Assembly (NCBI GenBank): GCA_934254675.1
Contig: CAKQLP010000002.1
Location: 124,001-188,000 of the forward strand
DNA from: an uncultured Alphaproteobacteria bacterium
Lineage (GTDB): Bacteria > Pseudomonadota > Alphaproteobacteria > RF32 > CAG-239
DNA length: 64,000 bases
Direction: 5' to 3'
A program made the translations under genes and the position numbers. This document shows positions 53,868 to 62,593 of this stretch, piece by piece. The notes beneath the pieces were generated by a model. That model had not been told where the DNA came from. It did no database searches and worked only from the letters and a program-made list of their open reading frames with translations. How positions within the stretch are numbered: the stretch's first letter is position 1; the number at the start of each line of letters is the position of its first letter.

Positions 53868-56210
53868 ATGAGCGACATATTTGATTTAGATGACAGCAGT
53901 TGCGCTCCGCAACTTTATGATAATATTAGTGCCTTACGCCCGTCTGCTCCGTGGTTAAACGAACTTAATCCCGAGCAAAAACAGGCTGTGCAGACAACCG
54001 AGGGACCATTGTTGGTGCTTTCGGGTGCCGGCACGGGAAAAACCAAGGTTTTGACCACCCGTTTAGCCTATATTTTAACAATGCAGAAAGCACAACCATG
54101 GAATTGTTTGGTTGTCACCTTTACCAACCGCGCCGCCAAAGAAATGAAAGAACGTGTGCAGAATCTTATTGGGGATATGGCAAACAGCGTTTGGCTTGGC
54201 ACTTTTCACAGCATCTGCGTCAAAATTTTGCGCGCTCACGCCGAAGTGGTCGGACTTCATTCCAATTTTACGATTTTAGGCGAAGATGACCAAAAACGCT
54301 TGATTAAGCAAATTTGCGAAGCTTCCGGTATTGATGAAAAAAAGTATCCGGCGCAAAGCCTGATGGAAAGAATCGCTCGCCTTAAAGATAAAGGCATAAC
54401 CGTTGATAAAGCTGAGCAAGATTATCGTTCCAATGTTTTACTGGAAGTCTATAAAAAATATCAAGCCCGTTTGGTGGAACTGAATTGCGTTGACTTTGGC
54501 GATATTCTATTGGATACACTCACTATTTTAATGTCGGATGCCGAGATTTTGCGCAAATATCAAGAAAAATTTAAATACATTATGGTGGATGAGTATCAAG
54601 ACACCAATGTCACGCAATATCTGTTTTTACGCCTGCTTTCGCAAAAATATCGCAATTTGTGCTGTGTGGGTGATGACGACCAATCTATTTATTCATGGCG
54701 TGGCGCAGAAATTGAAAACATTATGCGTTTTCAAAAAGATTTTGAAGATGCCAAAGTTATCCGTTTGGAACGCAACTATCGTTCCACAGCCAATATTTTG
54801 AACGCCGCCTCGGCGCTGATAGCCCACAACTCAACGCGCTTGGGCAAAACTTTACGCGTGGCGGAAAATAGTCCGGCGTGCCAAGGCGCTAATGAAAAAA
54901 TCAAAGTTTTGAGCATTTACAGCGGTGAAGAAGAAGCCAAGTGGATTGCCTCGGAAATTGAGCGTCTGCACCGCGGCGGACATCCCTACTCCGATTTTGC
55001 GGTTTTGGTTCGCACGGCTTTCCAAACCCGAGAGTTTGAAGAAAAATTTATCAGCGAAGCCATACCCTATCAGGTTATCGGCGGACCAAAATTCTATGAA
55101 CGCGCCGAAATTCGCGATTTATTAGCTTATTTCAGAGTTATTTTACAGCCAAGCGATGATTTAGCGTTTGAGCGCATTATCAATAAACCGGCGCGCGGTA
55201 TTGGTGCTAAGACCATCGAAAAACTGCAAGAAACCGCTCGCAATAATCATACTTCTATGTTTGCGGCAGTTAATATTCTGTTGGAAAATGGTGGATTAAG
55301 CGGTAAAGCTAAAGCGAATTTAAGCGAATTAATGGCAAAATTCGCCGAATGGCAACGCGTGGCCAACGCTGTTTCACCAAACGATTTAGCCGAACAGGTT
55401 TTAGATGAATCCGGCTATTTGGAAATGCTGAAAAACGATTCTTCTCCTGACGCGTCGGGACGTATTGAAAACTTAAAAGAACTTGTCGGCGTGATGGGTG
55501 ATACCGAAAACTATCCTAATTTGGCGGAATTTTTGGAACACGTTAGTTTGGTAATGGATAACGACAATGCCGTTGACAATAATAAAGTTATGTTGATTAC
55601 CTTGCACTCCGCCAAAGGTTTGGAATTTAACATCGTCTTTTTACCGGGGTGGGAAGAAGGTTTGTTTCCACATCAAAAAAGCCTTGATGAAGGCGGCACA
55701 AATTCACTGGAAGAAGAACGCCGTCTGGCTTATGTCGCTATTACACGCGCCAAGCAAAAACTCTATATCACCACCACTTATTGCCGCCGTGTTTATGGTC
55801 AATGGCAAAATAATATGCCTTCCCGCTTTTTGAATGAAATTCCGACTTCAACACTGGATATTGTCAACCAAACCAGCAGTTGCTACAATGGCGGCGGTTC
55901 GGGTTATAACTCATACAGCAACAACAGCGGTTATAATGGCGGATACAAAAAATACGGAAGCAAATATAGCAATAAACCAAAGTTTTCAACCAAACCAAGC
56001 TACCAAGCCGACTATGATTATGAACCTGACGATTATGCCGATTATGATTCATATCAAAGCAGTAAAGCGTCCAGTTTGGTTGGGACCAGAGTATATCACG
56101 AAAGTTTTGGTTATGGTAAAATCACCAATGTTGAGGGTCAAACCTGCGAGGTGGAATTTGAAAAATTCGGTCGCCGCAAAATTATGGGCACCTATCTCAG
56201 AAGAGCCTGA
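53868..56210 (+). CDS. uvrD: DNA helicase II (UvrD/PcrA)
   Basis: Superfamily 1A 3'-5' helicase in nucleotide-excision and mismatch repair. 780 residues. Walker A GAGTGKT at 53-59, DEYQDTN from 241, QSIYSWRGAE near 270 and VMLITLHSAKGLEF near 576. Residues about 665-740 are a Gly/Tyr/Ser/Asn-rich low-complexity stretch (for example CYNGGGSGYNSYSNNSGYNG) between the helicase core and the conserved Tudor-like end VGTRVYHESFGYGKITNVEG, which contacts RNA polymerase in relatives. The linker is unusually rich in Tyr. Confidence 0.95.
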   Translation: MSDIFDLDDSSCAPQLYDNISALRPSAPWLNELNPEQKQAVQTTEGPLLVLSGAGTGKTKVLTTRLAYILTMQKAQPWNCLVVTFTNRAAKEMKERVQNLIGDMANSVWLGTFHSICVKILRAHAEVVGLHSNFTILGEDDQKRLIKQICEASGIDEKKYPAQSLMERIARLKDKGITVDKAEQDYRSNVLLEVYKKYQARLVELNCVDFGDILLDTLTILMSDAEILRKYQEKFKYIMVDEYQDTNVTQYLFLRLLSQKYRNLCCVGDDDQSIYSWRGAEIENIMRFQKDFEDAKVIRLERNYRSTANILNAASALIAHNSTRLGKTLRVAENSPACQGANEKIKVLSIYSGEEEAKWIASEIERLHRGGHPYSDFAVLVRTAFQTREFEEKFISEAIPYQVIGGPKFYERAEIRDLLAYFRVILQPSDDLAFERIINKPARGIGAKTIEKLQETARNNHTSMFAAVNILLENGGLSGKAKANLSELMAKFAEWQRVANAVSPNDLAEQVLDESGYLEMLKNDSSPDASGRIENLKELVGVMGDTENYPNLAEFLEHVSLVMDNDNAVDNNKVMLITLHSAKGLEFNIVFLPGWEEGLFPHQKSLDEGGTNSLEEERRLAYVAITRAKQKLYITTTYCRRVYGQWQNNMPSRFLNEIPTSTLDIVNQTSSCYNGGGSGYNSYSNNSGYNGGYKKYGSKYSNKPKFSTKPSYQADYDYEPDDYADYDSYQSSKASSLVGTRVYHESFGYGKITNVEGQTCEVEFEKFGRRKIMGTYLRRA

Positions 56211-56225
56211 TTTAAGAATTTTATA

Positions 56226-56273
56226 AAAAATATGGTTAAGTATTGGCAAAAGAATATTTAACCATATTTTTTT
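56226..56273 (+). terminator. Intrinsic terminator after uvrD
   Basis: AAAATATGGTTAA pairs with TTAACCATATTTT across a 17-19-base loop and is followed by T-rich sequence. Confidence 0.85.
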
Positions 56274-56275
56274 GC

Positions 56276-56304
56276 TTTACATTTAGCCTAAACTCTTTTA
56301 ATTT
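56276..56304 (+). promoter_or_regulatory. Promoter of structured leader RNA copy 2
   Basis: TTTACA (56276-56281) and TAATTT (56299-56304) with a 17-bp spacer, placing a start just before the first hairpin of the RNA at 56310. Confidence 0.55.
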
Positions 56305-56309
56305 CATTT

Positions 56310-56520
56310 TAGATAGATGATAGTCTGTCTAGGGCGTGAGAACCCTTTTAATACTATTAGTCGCTTTAGCATAAACGACTTAAAATTTGTTATGCCGACT
56401 TCTGTTTGCTGGACGGATGTCGGCTGAATAAGGCTATATGGCTGAATAAGCCGAGCCGTTCTGATAGTATTACGGTTTCTCAACATCCGCCCGCTTTTTT
56501 TACAGCGGGTTTTGTTTTTT
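56310..56520 (+). ncRNA. Structured leader RNA with terminal terminator, copy 2 (candidate cis-regulator)
   Basis: Same order of elements as copy 1 at 12008-12229. Hairpin TAGATAGA/TCTGTCTA; GGGCG (56332-56336) against CGCCC (56488-56492); long-range stem 56349-56360 with 56461-56472 and 56338-56344 with 56474-56481 (one bulge); hairpins 56359-56366/56373-56380 and 56394-56399/56419-56424. Terminator CCCGC (56490-56494) with GCGGG (56505-56509) and a T-run. The long-range stem differs in sequence from copy 1 on both arms but still pairs, which is compensatory change. The CGCCC/CCCGC overlap of three bases is kept. The pilin-like start codon follows 28 bp later. Confidence 0.75.
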
Positions 56521-56547
56521 ATATAACAATAAACGGAGTTTAGAAAT

Positions 56548-57195
56548 ATGTATAAAAATTTTGAAAATGGACGTTCTATGATTGAAATGTTGGGCGTTCT
56601 GGCCATAATCGGTGTATTGAGTGTCGGTGGTATTGCCAGTTATTCCAAAGCAATGGAGAAATTTAAAATCAATAAAACTATTCAACAAATTACCGAAATA
56701 GCCGCAAATATTCAGACTTTATACATGCAACAAAAAAATTTTAGTGGCTTAACTACTGAGACTGCCGTACAAATGGGGGGTGTACCTGATGAATTAGGAA
56801 CATCTTTCTATTATGGTAGTACTGTTATTACTCATGCGTTTGGATCTTATGTTGATATAGGGGTACCATATTATAGTGATACTTATAATAATTATTTTCA
56901 AATTATATTTTCTCGGATGACTAAAGAAGCCTGTATGGCTTTGGCGACCGCAGATTGGAACAGTATTTCATCCTCGGAAGTTGTCGGCGTCGGCATAAAC
57001 GATGTGACAGATGTTGTTAATTATCTAACAGGTTATGACGTACTAAATAATTGTACAGGAACTTCATCTAATGATACTGCTTATTTCGCATGCTCTAAAT
57101 ATTTACCAATACCTCCGGCTGTCGCGGCGCAATATTGTGGTAAGCAAGTAGATACGAGTGATTTTAATGGCTTTATAATATATTTCAAAAAATAA
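56548..57195 (+). CDS. Pilin-like protein with short 8-residue leader, downstream of structured RNA
   Basis: The leader MYKNFENG precedes RSMIEMLGVLAIIGVLSVGG, giving a canonical prepilin cleavage site after Gly8 and Glu at +5. The mature protein is 207 residues: a hydrophobic helix, then a soluble domain with Cys near MTKEACMAL, in VLNNC and in YFACSK...AAQYCGK. ACGGAG stands upstream of ATG 56548. It shows what the family looks like without palindromic insertions in the leader. Located between uvrD and the hydrogenase gene, with no pilus genes nearby. Confidence 0.8.
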   Translation: MYKNFENGRSMIEMLGVLAIIGVLSVGGIASYSKAMEKFKINKTIQQITEIAANIQTLYMQQKNFSGLTTETAVQMGGVPDELGTSFYYGSTVITHAFGSYVDIGVPYYSDTYNNYFQIIFSRMTKEACMALATADWNSISSSEVVGVGINDVTDVVNYLTGYDVLNNCTGTSSNDTAYFACSKYLPIPPAVAAQYCGKQVDTSDFNGFIIYFKK

Positions 57196-57308
57196 ATTCA
57201 CCGCTCTTAAAAGCTTGTAAACTTATCCGCAAAAACTATTGATTTTTGTGGAAGTTACAGTATAAGATATGATTAATTTAAACTATTTTATTGAAAGGGC
57301 TTATTCTT

Positions 57309-58751
57309 ATGCTTAATCCAAAAAACAACGCCGCCATTTTACGGCTTGCTGTTTTAACAAATGTTGCTAAAAGTTTTTTAGAGAATAACTTATCAGATAT
57401 TGAAAATATTCCCACAAATTTGGTGCCTGATGACACCAAGCCGATGCGTGGAACACTTGAAAAAGATCGTAACGCTGTTAAGCAGCTTTGTTTGGCCGCT
57501 TTGGGTTTTACGCCGTGTAATGTTGCCGCCGATAAAAGCTTGTCGGATTCCGCTAAAGACTTTTTAGTCCGCACAGAATTAGAAAAGGCCACGGTTTCGG
57601 TTTTGCCCGATGTGTGCGACGCCTGCAAGTCAACACACTATGAAGTTACCAGCGCCTGCCACGGCTGTTATGCCCGTCCTTGCGCCGTAAATTGTCCGAA
57701 AAAGACCATTATTGTGGCTAAAAAAGCTGTTATTTTGCAAGATAATTGCATTAAATGCGGTTTGTGCGCCGGCAACTGTCCATATAACGCTATTAACAAG
57801 GCGTTAGTTCCTTGCGAAGAGGCCTGTCCGGTTGGCGCAATCAGCAAAGATGAAAACGGCGTTGAACATATTGACAACGACAAGTGCATTTCTTGCGGCA
57901 AATGCGTGGTTTCTTGCCCGTTTGGCGCAATTGCCCATAATTCGCAACTGCTCGACGTTTTAAAAGCTTTGAAAAATCCACAGCAAAAAACTATTGCGAT
58001 GCTGGCTCCGGCGGTTATCGGCCAATTTGGCAACGATTTGGGCAAAGTTATCACCGCTTTCAAAAAGCTGGGCTTTGATGAAGTGGTGGAAGTGGCGCAA
58101 GGCGCGGATATTACCACAAAGCACGAGGCAGAGGAATTTGTGGAACGTATGCACGATGGCGCAAAATTTATGACAACTTCTTGCTGTCCGGCGTGGATAC
58201 AGGCCATGGAAAAACATTTGCCTGAACTTAAAGAATATGTTTCCACTTCCGGAAGCCCGATGTATTATATTGCCGAAGTTATGAAAAAAGAATTTCCGGA
58301 ATACAAAACCGTGTTTGTGGGGCCGTGTATGGCTAAACGTTTGGAGGCTGAACGCAATCCGAATGTTGACTATGTTTTGATTTTTGAAGAACTGCAAGCC
58401 GTTTTTGACGCCGCGCAAATCAATCCGGCAACGTTGGAAGCCGATAAATTTGCCGTAGAATCTTCCGCACAAGGCCGCCGTTTTCCAATTTCCGGAGGCG
58501 TCGCCGGTGCCGTGCAATTCGTTGTCGGCGATAAGGCTGAATATAAACCTCTTAAAATTGATGGTTTGACTAAAGACAGTTGCAAACTGTTAAAACGTTT
58601 TGCCACAAAGGCTCCGGAGGATGCCAATATGGTGGAAGTTATGTGTTGTGAAGGCGGTTGCATTGCCGGTCCTGGAGCGGTTATTCCAGCCAAACGCGGA
58701 ACAGTATTGGTTGAGAATTATGTCAAAACCAGTAAAGATATCGAGTGCTGA
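57309..58751 (+). CDS. Monomeric [FeFe]-hydrogenase
   Basis: 480 residues from ATG 57309 (GAAAGGG upstream; in-frame TTG 57291 rejected). Several ferredoxin-type cysteine clusters cover residues about 95-210 (CHGCYARPCAVNCP, CIKCGLCAGNCP, CISCGKCVVSCP). The H-cluster domain follows with all three signatures: TSCCPAW, GPCMAKRLEAE and MCCEGGCIAGPG. Catalyses reversible proton reduction or hydrogen oxidation with ferredoxin-linked electrons. The maturases HydE, HydF and HydG are not in the window. Its stop overlaps the murF start, so it is transcribed with cell-wall genes. Confidence 0.9.
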   Translation: MLNPKNNAAILRLAVLTNVAKSFLENNLSDIENIPTNLVPDDTKPMRGTLEKDRNAVKQLCLAALGFTPCNVAADKSLSDSAKDFLVRTELEKATVSVLPDVCDACKSTHYEVTSACHGCYARPCAVNCPKKTIIVAKKAVILQDNCIKCGLCAGNCPYNAINKALVPCEEACPVGAISKDENGVEHIDNDKCISCGKCVVSCPFGAIAHNSQLLDVLKALKNPQQKTIAMLAPAVIGQFGNDLGKVITAFKKLGFDEVVEVAQGADITTKHEAEEFVERMHDGAKFMTTSCCPAWIQAMEKHLPELKEYVSTSGSPMYYIAEVMKKEFPEYKTVFVGPCMAKRLEAERNPNVDYVLIFEELQAVFDAAQINPATLEADKFAVESSAQGRRFPISGGVAGAVQFVVGDKAEYKPLKIDGLTKDSCKLLKRFATKAPEDANMVEVMCCEGGCIAGPGAVIPAKRGTVLVENYVKTSKDIEC

Positions 58752-60082
58752 TGATGAAAGAAATAAGTTCGCAGAAGCTTGCGGAAATTCTGGGATGCAC
58801 GGCAGTATCAGCCGATATTGTTATTAATAAGATATCCACGGACAGTCGTCAGATTGACGAACATTCGCTTTTTGTAGCTTTGCGCGGCGAGCGGTTTGAC
58901 GCTCACGATTTTGTGGTCGATGTTGTGGCTAAAGGCTGTCCGCTGGTGGTGGTTGACCATTTGATAAAAGATGTTCCGGTCGAAAAACAGTTGGTCGTCA
59001 ATGACACTTTGGAAGCATATGGCAAAATCGGCGCTTATAACCGCAGTCAATTTAAAGGTACGGTTATCGGTTTAACCGGAAGTGCCGGCAAAACCACCAC
59101 TAAAGAGGAAATTGCCTTTTTGCTGTCGCATTTTGCCAAAACCTATGCGACTGCCGGCAACCATAATAATCAAATCGGTGTGCCGCAAAGCTTGTGTGAA
59201 TTGGATATGGACGCTCGTTATGCCGTAATTGAAATGGGAATGAGTTCCAAAGGCGAAATTTCTCATTCCGTAAATCTGGTTAAACCGGATATAGCCGTGG
59301 TGACCAACGTTTATCCGATGCATATTGAATTTTTTCCGAATTTTGAAGGTATTGCCCACGCCAAGGCGGAAATTTTTGAAGGTTTGCCGGCTCAGGGCGG
59401 TATTGCCATTATTAATGAAGATACCAACTTTGCCGACATCTTGAAAAAAGAAGCAATAAAACATAACGCCAAAATTATCACTTTTGGCAAAAACACCCAC
59501 CCTACCGACAATTTTTTCACTCAAGAACAAGGCGAGCAATATTTATATAACGCTTGGTGCGCGCTTACCGTGGTGCAAGCCTTGGGCTTAAACGTGGAAA
59601 AAGCCGCTTCGTACATAAAAGATTTTGGCGCGTTGGACGGACGCGGCAAGCGTCATACTTTAGCTATTCACGGCGGTAGCTACACCCTGATTGATGACAG
59701 CTACTCCGGTCAGCCGGAAGCAATGAAACTAGGTATAGAATCTTTGGATAAAAGCCAAACTTTGGGGCGGAAAATTGTGGTGCTGGGAAAAATGGCAGAA
59801 CTGGGCGACACTTCTAAAGCCCGTCATATTGAAATCGGCAAGCTTTTAGCCGACAGCTCTATTGATGTGATTGTCGGCGTGTGTCCGGAAATGAAAGATA
59901 TGTTGGCGCAACTTCCGGCAACCAAACAACAATATTACTTTGAAAACAAAGATAATGTCGCCGATTTTTTGTTAAATAAACTCTTGCAAAATAATGACAC
60001 TGTTCTTATAAAGGGAGCTAGATATTCGTCAAAACTTTATCAAGTGACGGAAGAACTTTTGAAAAACGGAAAGGCGGTCTAA
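58751..60082 (+). CDS. murF: UDP-N-acetylmuramoyl-tripeptide-D-alanyl-D-alanine ligase
   Basis: Adds D-Ala-D-Ala to the muramyl tripeptide, the last cytoplasmic step of the stem peptide. 443 residues. The ATP motif GSAGKTTTKEE begins at 110, followed by AGNHNNQIGVPQSL and the late ligase motif LIDDSYSGQPEAMK, which is characteristic of MurF. It lies outside the usual mur/fts (dcw) cluster. Start overlaps the hydrogenase stop (TGATG), stop abuts nrdR. Confidence 0.95.
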   Translation: MMKEISSQKLAEILGCTAVSADIVINKISTDSRQIDEHSLFVALRGERFDAHDFVVDVVAKGCPLVVVDHLIKDVPVEKQLVVNDTLEAYGKIGAYNRSQFKGTVIGLTGSAGKTTTKEEIAFLLSHFAKTYATAGNHNNQIGVPQSLCELDMDARYAVIEMGMSSKGEISHSVNLVKPDIAVVTNVYPMHIEFFPNFEGIAHAKAEIFEGLPAQGGIAIINEDTNFADILKKEAIKHNAKIITFGKNTHPTDNFFTQEQGEQYLYNAWCALTVVQALGLNVEKAASYIKDFGALDGRGKRHTLAIHGGSYTLIDDSYSGQPEAMKLGIESLDKSQTLGRKIVVLGKMAELGDTSKARHIEIGKLLADSSIDVIVGVCPEMKDMLAQLPATKQQYYFENKDNVADFLLNKLLQNNDTVLIKGARYSSKLYQVTEELLKNGKAV

Positions 60083-60571
60083 ATGAAATGCCCTTTTTGC
60101 GGCTGTGAAGAAACGCAAGTTAAAGATTCCCGCAACACCGAAGACAACACTTCGGTGCGTCGTCGGCGTGAGTGTCCGGAATGCGGTTCGCGTTTCACAA
60201 CTTTTGAAAGAGTGCAACTACGCGAATTGATTGTGGTTAAACGCAATGGCGACCGCACGGAATTTGACCGCGATAAATTGGAACGCTCCATTGCCCTCGC
60301 CGTGCGCAAACGCCCTATTTCGGCCGAACGCGTGGAAAAAATTGTTACTTCCCTGCAACGAAAATTTGAAAGCTCGGGCGAAGCAGAAATAACTACCGAA
60401 CAAATCGGTCAAAGCGTTATGGAAGTGCTGGCTAATTTGGATAATATCGCCTACATTCGTTTTGCCTCGGTTTATAAGGATTTCCGCACTTTGCAAGACT
60501 TAGAAGACTTTGTCGCTACCATAGAAAAATTAACCAATCACGAAGATGATAAATTTATAGAGGAAAAATAA
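60083..60571 (+). CDS. nrdR: Transcriptional repressor NrdR
   Basis: Represses ribonucleotide reductase genes in response to dATP/ATP. 162 residues: zinc ribbon Cys3/Cys6 and Cys31/Cys34 (CPFCG and CPECG), then an ATP-cone domain beginning [18 protein letters not shown]. Start codon follows the murF stop directly. In many alphaproteobacteria nrdR is followed by riboflavin genes and nusB; here nusB comes next without them. Confidence 0.97.
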   Translation: MKCPFCGCEETQVKDSRNTEDNTSVRRRRECPECGSRFTTFERVQLRELIVVKRNGDRTEFDRDKLERSIALAVRKRPISAERVEKIVTSLQRKFESSGEAEITTEQIGQSVMEVLANLDNIAYIRFASVYKDFRTLQDLEDFVATIEKLTNHEDDKFIEEK

Positions 60572-60572
60572 T

Positions 60573-61061
60573 ATGACTAAATTTGTTTCTGAAAAAATAA
60601 AAATGAAATCCGGCGCGCGTTTGGCCGCCGTGCAAGCGAATTATATGATTGCTTTTAGTCAGTTGCCTGTCGATGAAGTTATTCAAGATTTTGTGCAAGG
60701 TAAAGTCGGTCGTTTTGTTATTGACGACCACGAGGGAGAAGACAGAGAAAATATGGTGGAAGTCGGTCCTATCGACACCGAATATTTTGAAAAATTAGTT
60801 CGCGGCATTCAAAGTCGTAAAGAAGATTTGGAAAAATCCTTAAACGCTTATTTGCGCGGTGAATGGTCATACGACCGTATGAACGGCATTATGCAAGCTT
60901 TGCTGTTGACCGCTGTTTATGAATTAACAGCCAACACCGCCATAGATACTAAAGTTCTTATTCAAGAATATGTTGATTTGGCGTATGCTTTCTTTACAAA
61001 AAATGAACCGAAAATGGTAAACGCTTTGCTTGACCAAATTGCTCACGCGGTCAGAAATTAA
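60573..61061 (+). CDS. nusB: Transcription antitermination factor NusB
   Basis: 162 residues, all-helical. Contains RLAAVQANYMIAFSQ at the N-terminus and LQALLLTAVYELTA-type and LIQEYVDLAYAFFTKNEPKMVNALLDQIA at the C-terminus, the NusB pattern for binding boxA RNA with NusE in rRNA transcription. The insert between helices (about 45-65) is slightly longer than in E. coli. Overlap-free spacing of one base to nrdR. The def start follows 13 bases later. Confidence 0.9.
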   Translation: MTKFVSEKIKMKSGARLAAVQANYMIAFSQLPVDEVIQDFVQGKVGRFVIDDHEGEDRENMVEVGPIDTEYFEKLVRGIQSRKEDLEKSLNAYLRGEWSYDRMNGIMQALLLTAVYELTANTAIDTKVLIQEYVDLAYAFFTKNEPKMVNALLDQIAHAVRN

Positions 61062-61074
61062 AAAAAGGAATAAA

Positions 61075-61617
61075 ATGGCTGTTTTAAAATTATACACTTA
61101 TCCTGATGAGATTTTACGCAAAAAATGTCGTAAAGTTGAAAAAGTTGACGATGAAATGCGCCGATTTTTGGACGATATGTTGGAGACAATGTATGTCGAT
61201 AAAGGTGTGGGATTGGCCGCTCCGCAAGTTGGTTCGGATAAGCGCGTGATTGTGATAGACACTAATCCAAGCGATGAGGATTTGTCCGCCCGCCGGCCAA
61301 TGTATTTGGTGAATCCGGAAATCATCTGGAAATCGGAAGAAACAGTTATGTTTTGTGAAGGTTGTTTGTCACTGCCAAATCAAAGCGCAGATGTGGAACG
61401 TCACGAAAAAGTGCGAGTGCGCTATTTGGATTATAGCGGCAAAGAACAAGAAATTTTGGCCGATGATTTTTTGGCAATTGTCTTACAGCACGAAATAGAC
61501 CATTTAGATGGTATTTTATATATCGACCACCTGAGCCGTCTCAAACGTAGCCGTCTTTTAAAAAAACTTGATAAATACTATGAAGACAAAGCCCGAGAAG
61601 CAGAGCAAAAAAATTAA
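61075..61617 (+). CDS. def: Peptide deformylase
   Basis: Removes the N-formyl group from nascent proteins. 180 residues from ATG 61075, which has AAGGAAT upstream; the longer frame to 61030 overlaps nusB. Motif 1 GVGLAAPQVG at 44-53, motif 2 EGCLSLP with metal ligand Cys97, motif 3 QHEIDHLDG with His139, Glu140 and His143. The usual downstream partner fmt is not present. Confidence 0.97.
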   Translation: MAVLKLYTYPDEILRKKCRKVEKVDDEMRRFLDDMLETMYVDKGVGLAAPQVGSDKRVIVIDTNPSDEDLSARRPMYLVNPEIIWKSEETVMFCEGCLSLPNQSADVERHEKVRVRYLDYSGKEQEILADDFLAIVLQHEIDHLDGILYIDHLSRLKRSRLLKKLDKYYEDKAREAEQKN

Positions 61618-61623
61618 ATTTAA

Positions 61624-61662
61624 TAATAAAACTCCACCGACTTGCGCCAGTGGAGTTTTATT
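61624..61662. terminator. Intrinsic terminator between def and the convergent DHH gene
   Basis: AATAAAACTCCAC pairs with GTGGAGTTTTATT around CGACTTGCGCCA, symmetrical with A- and T-runs, so usable in both directions. Confidence 0.85.
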
Positions 61663-61698
61663 ATATTCTATTGTTTGTCAACGTTCTTTGTCATTAAG

Positions 61699-62580
61699 CT
61701 AAACCTGCTGAGGTTTGCTCCAAGGCTTTCCATTTTTTAAAAAGTCAGGTAATTCTTTTAAAGAAGATGCCCCTGCCGCCTTGGCATGTCCGCCGCCGCC
61801 GAATTCTTTGGCAAGTAAAGACACATCAACATTATTTTTGCTGGTATAAAAAGTCATATTCCATAAGTTCTTTTTATTCATAAAGAAAATAACCATGAAA
61901 TCAAATTCTTTAATATTTTCCAGAGAATCAAAAAATTCCGACTGACCTTGCGCCATATTTGCGCAAACACAACGAAGACCTTTATATTCGCTTTCAAAAG
62001 CCATGCCTCGAACCAAACGATAGTTCCGGTGGCGCACCCAAGATAAAATAGCAGAACCTTTTTCAACCATCGCTTTGATATCTACTTCATTATTCATTAA
62101 CTGAGTCCAAATTTTATCGGTTGGTCGATTAACACCAAAAGTCTGAACTGCATATTCAAATGGACGCACCCGACGATCTCTCAAGTCATAAATGTCATTT
62201 AATCCTAACAAGCGGATACCCTCCGGCAATTCTTTTTCAGGATAAAAATATTGCCATGTCAAAACAAGAGCTGCCGTGCCGACTTTGCGAATGCCTTTAA
62301 TCGGTTCATATTCGCCGGATTTCATTAATTCATCATACTCTTTGATAACGGAAACATGATGGTCAATCCAAGTTAAATCAATTTTTTTATTAAGCTCAAG
62401 CATATATTTAACCGGTAGCGCTATGTCGCAAATAATCAATTTATCATGTTTTTCAATTTCATCATATGGGATTTCCATGTCATGATTTAATCCCATTAAC
62501 TCTATATCCGGAAACTTACTTTTAACAATTGCCGCCGAACCTTTACCATCGTGGTCAGCAATATGATAAATACACAGCAT
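61699..62580 (-). CDS. DHH family phosphoesterase
   Basis: 293 residues. DHH-type metal motifs: DHDGKGS near residue 9, the aspartate in LIICDIALP near 50 and IDHHVS near 72. The DHHA1-like end shows FGGGGHAKAAGA near 265. Similar proteins hydrolyse short oligonucleotides or pAp, or act on oligoribonucleotides in NrnA fashion; specificity cannot be told here. AAGGAG precedes the start. Same strand and only 13 bp downstream of the MBL hydrolase gene. Confidence 0.88.
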   Translation of the reverse strand: MLCIYHIADHDGKGSAAIVKSKFPDIELMGLNHDMEIPYDEIEKHDKLIICDIALPVKYMLELNKKIDLTWIDHHVSVIKEYDELMKSGEYEPIKGIRKVGTAALVLTWQYFYPEKELPEGIRLLGLNDIYDLRDRRVRPFEYAVQTFGVNRPTDKIWTQLMNNEVDIKAMVEKGSAILSWVRHRNYRLVRGMAFESEYKGLRCVCANMAQGQSEFFDSLENIKEFDFMVIFFMNKKNLWNMTFYTSKNNVDVSLLAKEFGGGGHAKAAGASSLKELPDFLKNGKPWSKPQQV

Positions 62581-62593
62581 TTACAAAAACTCC

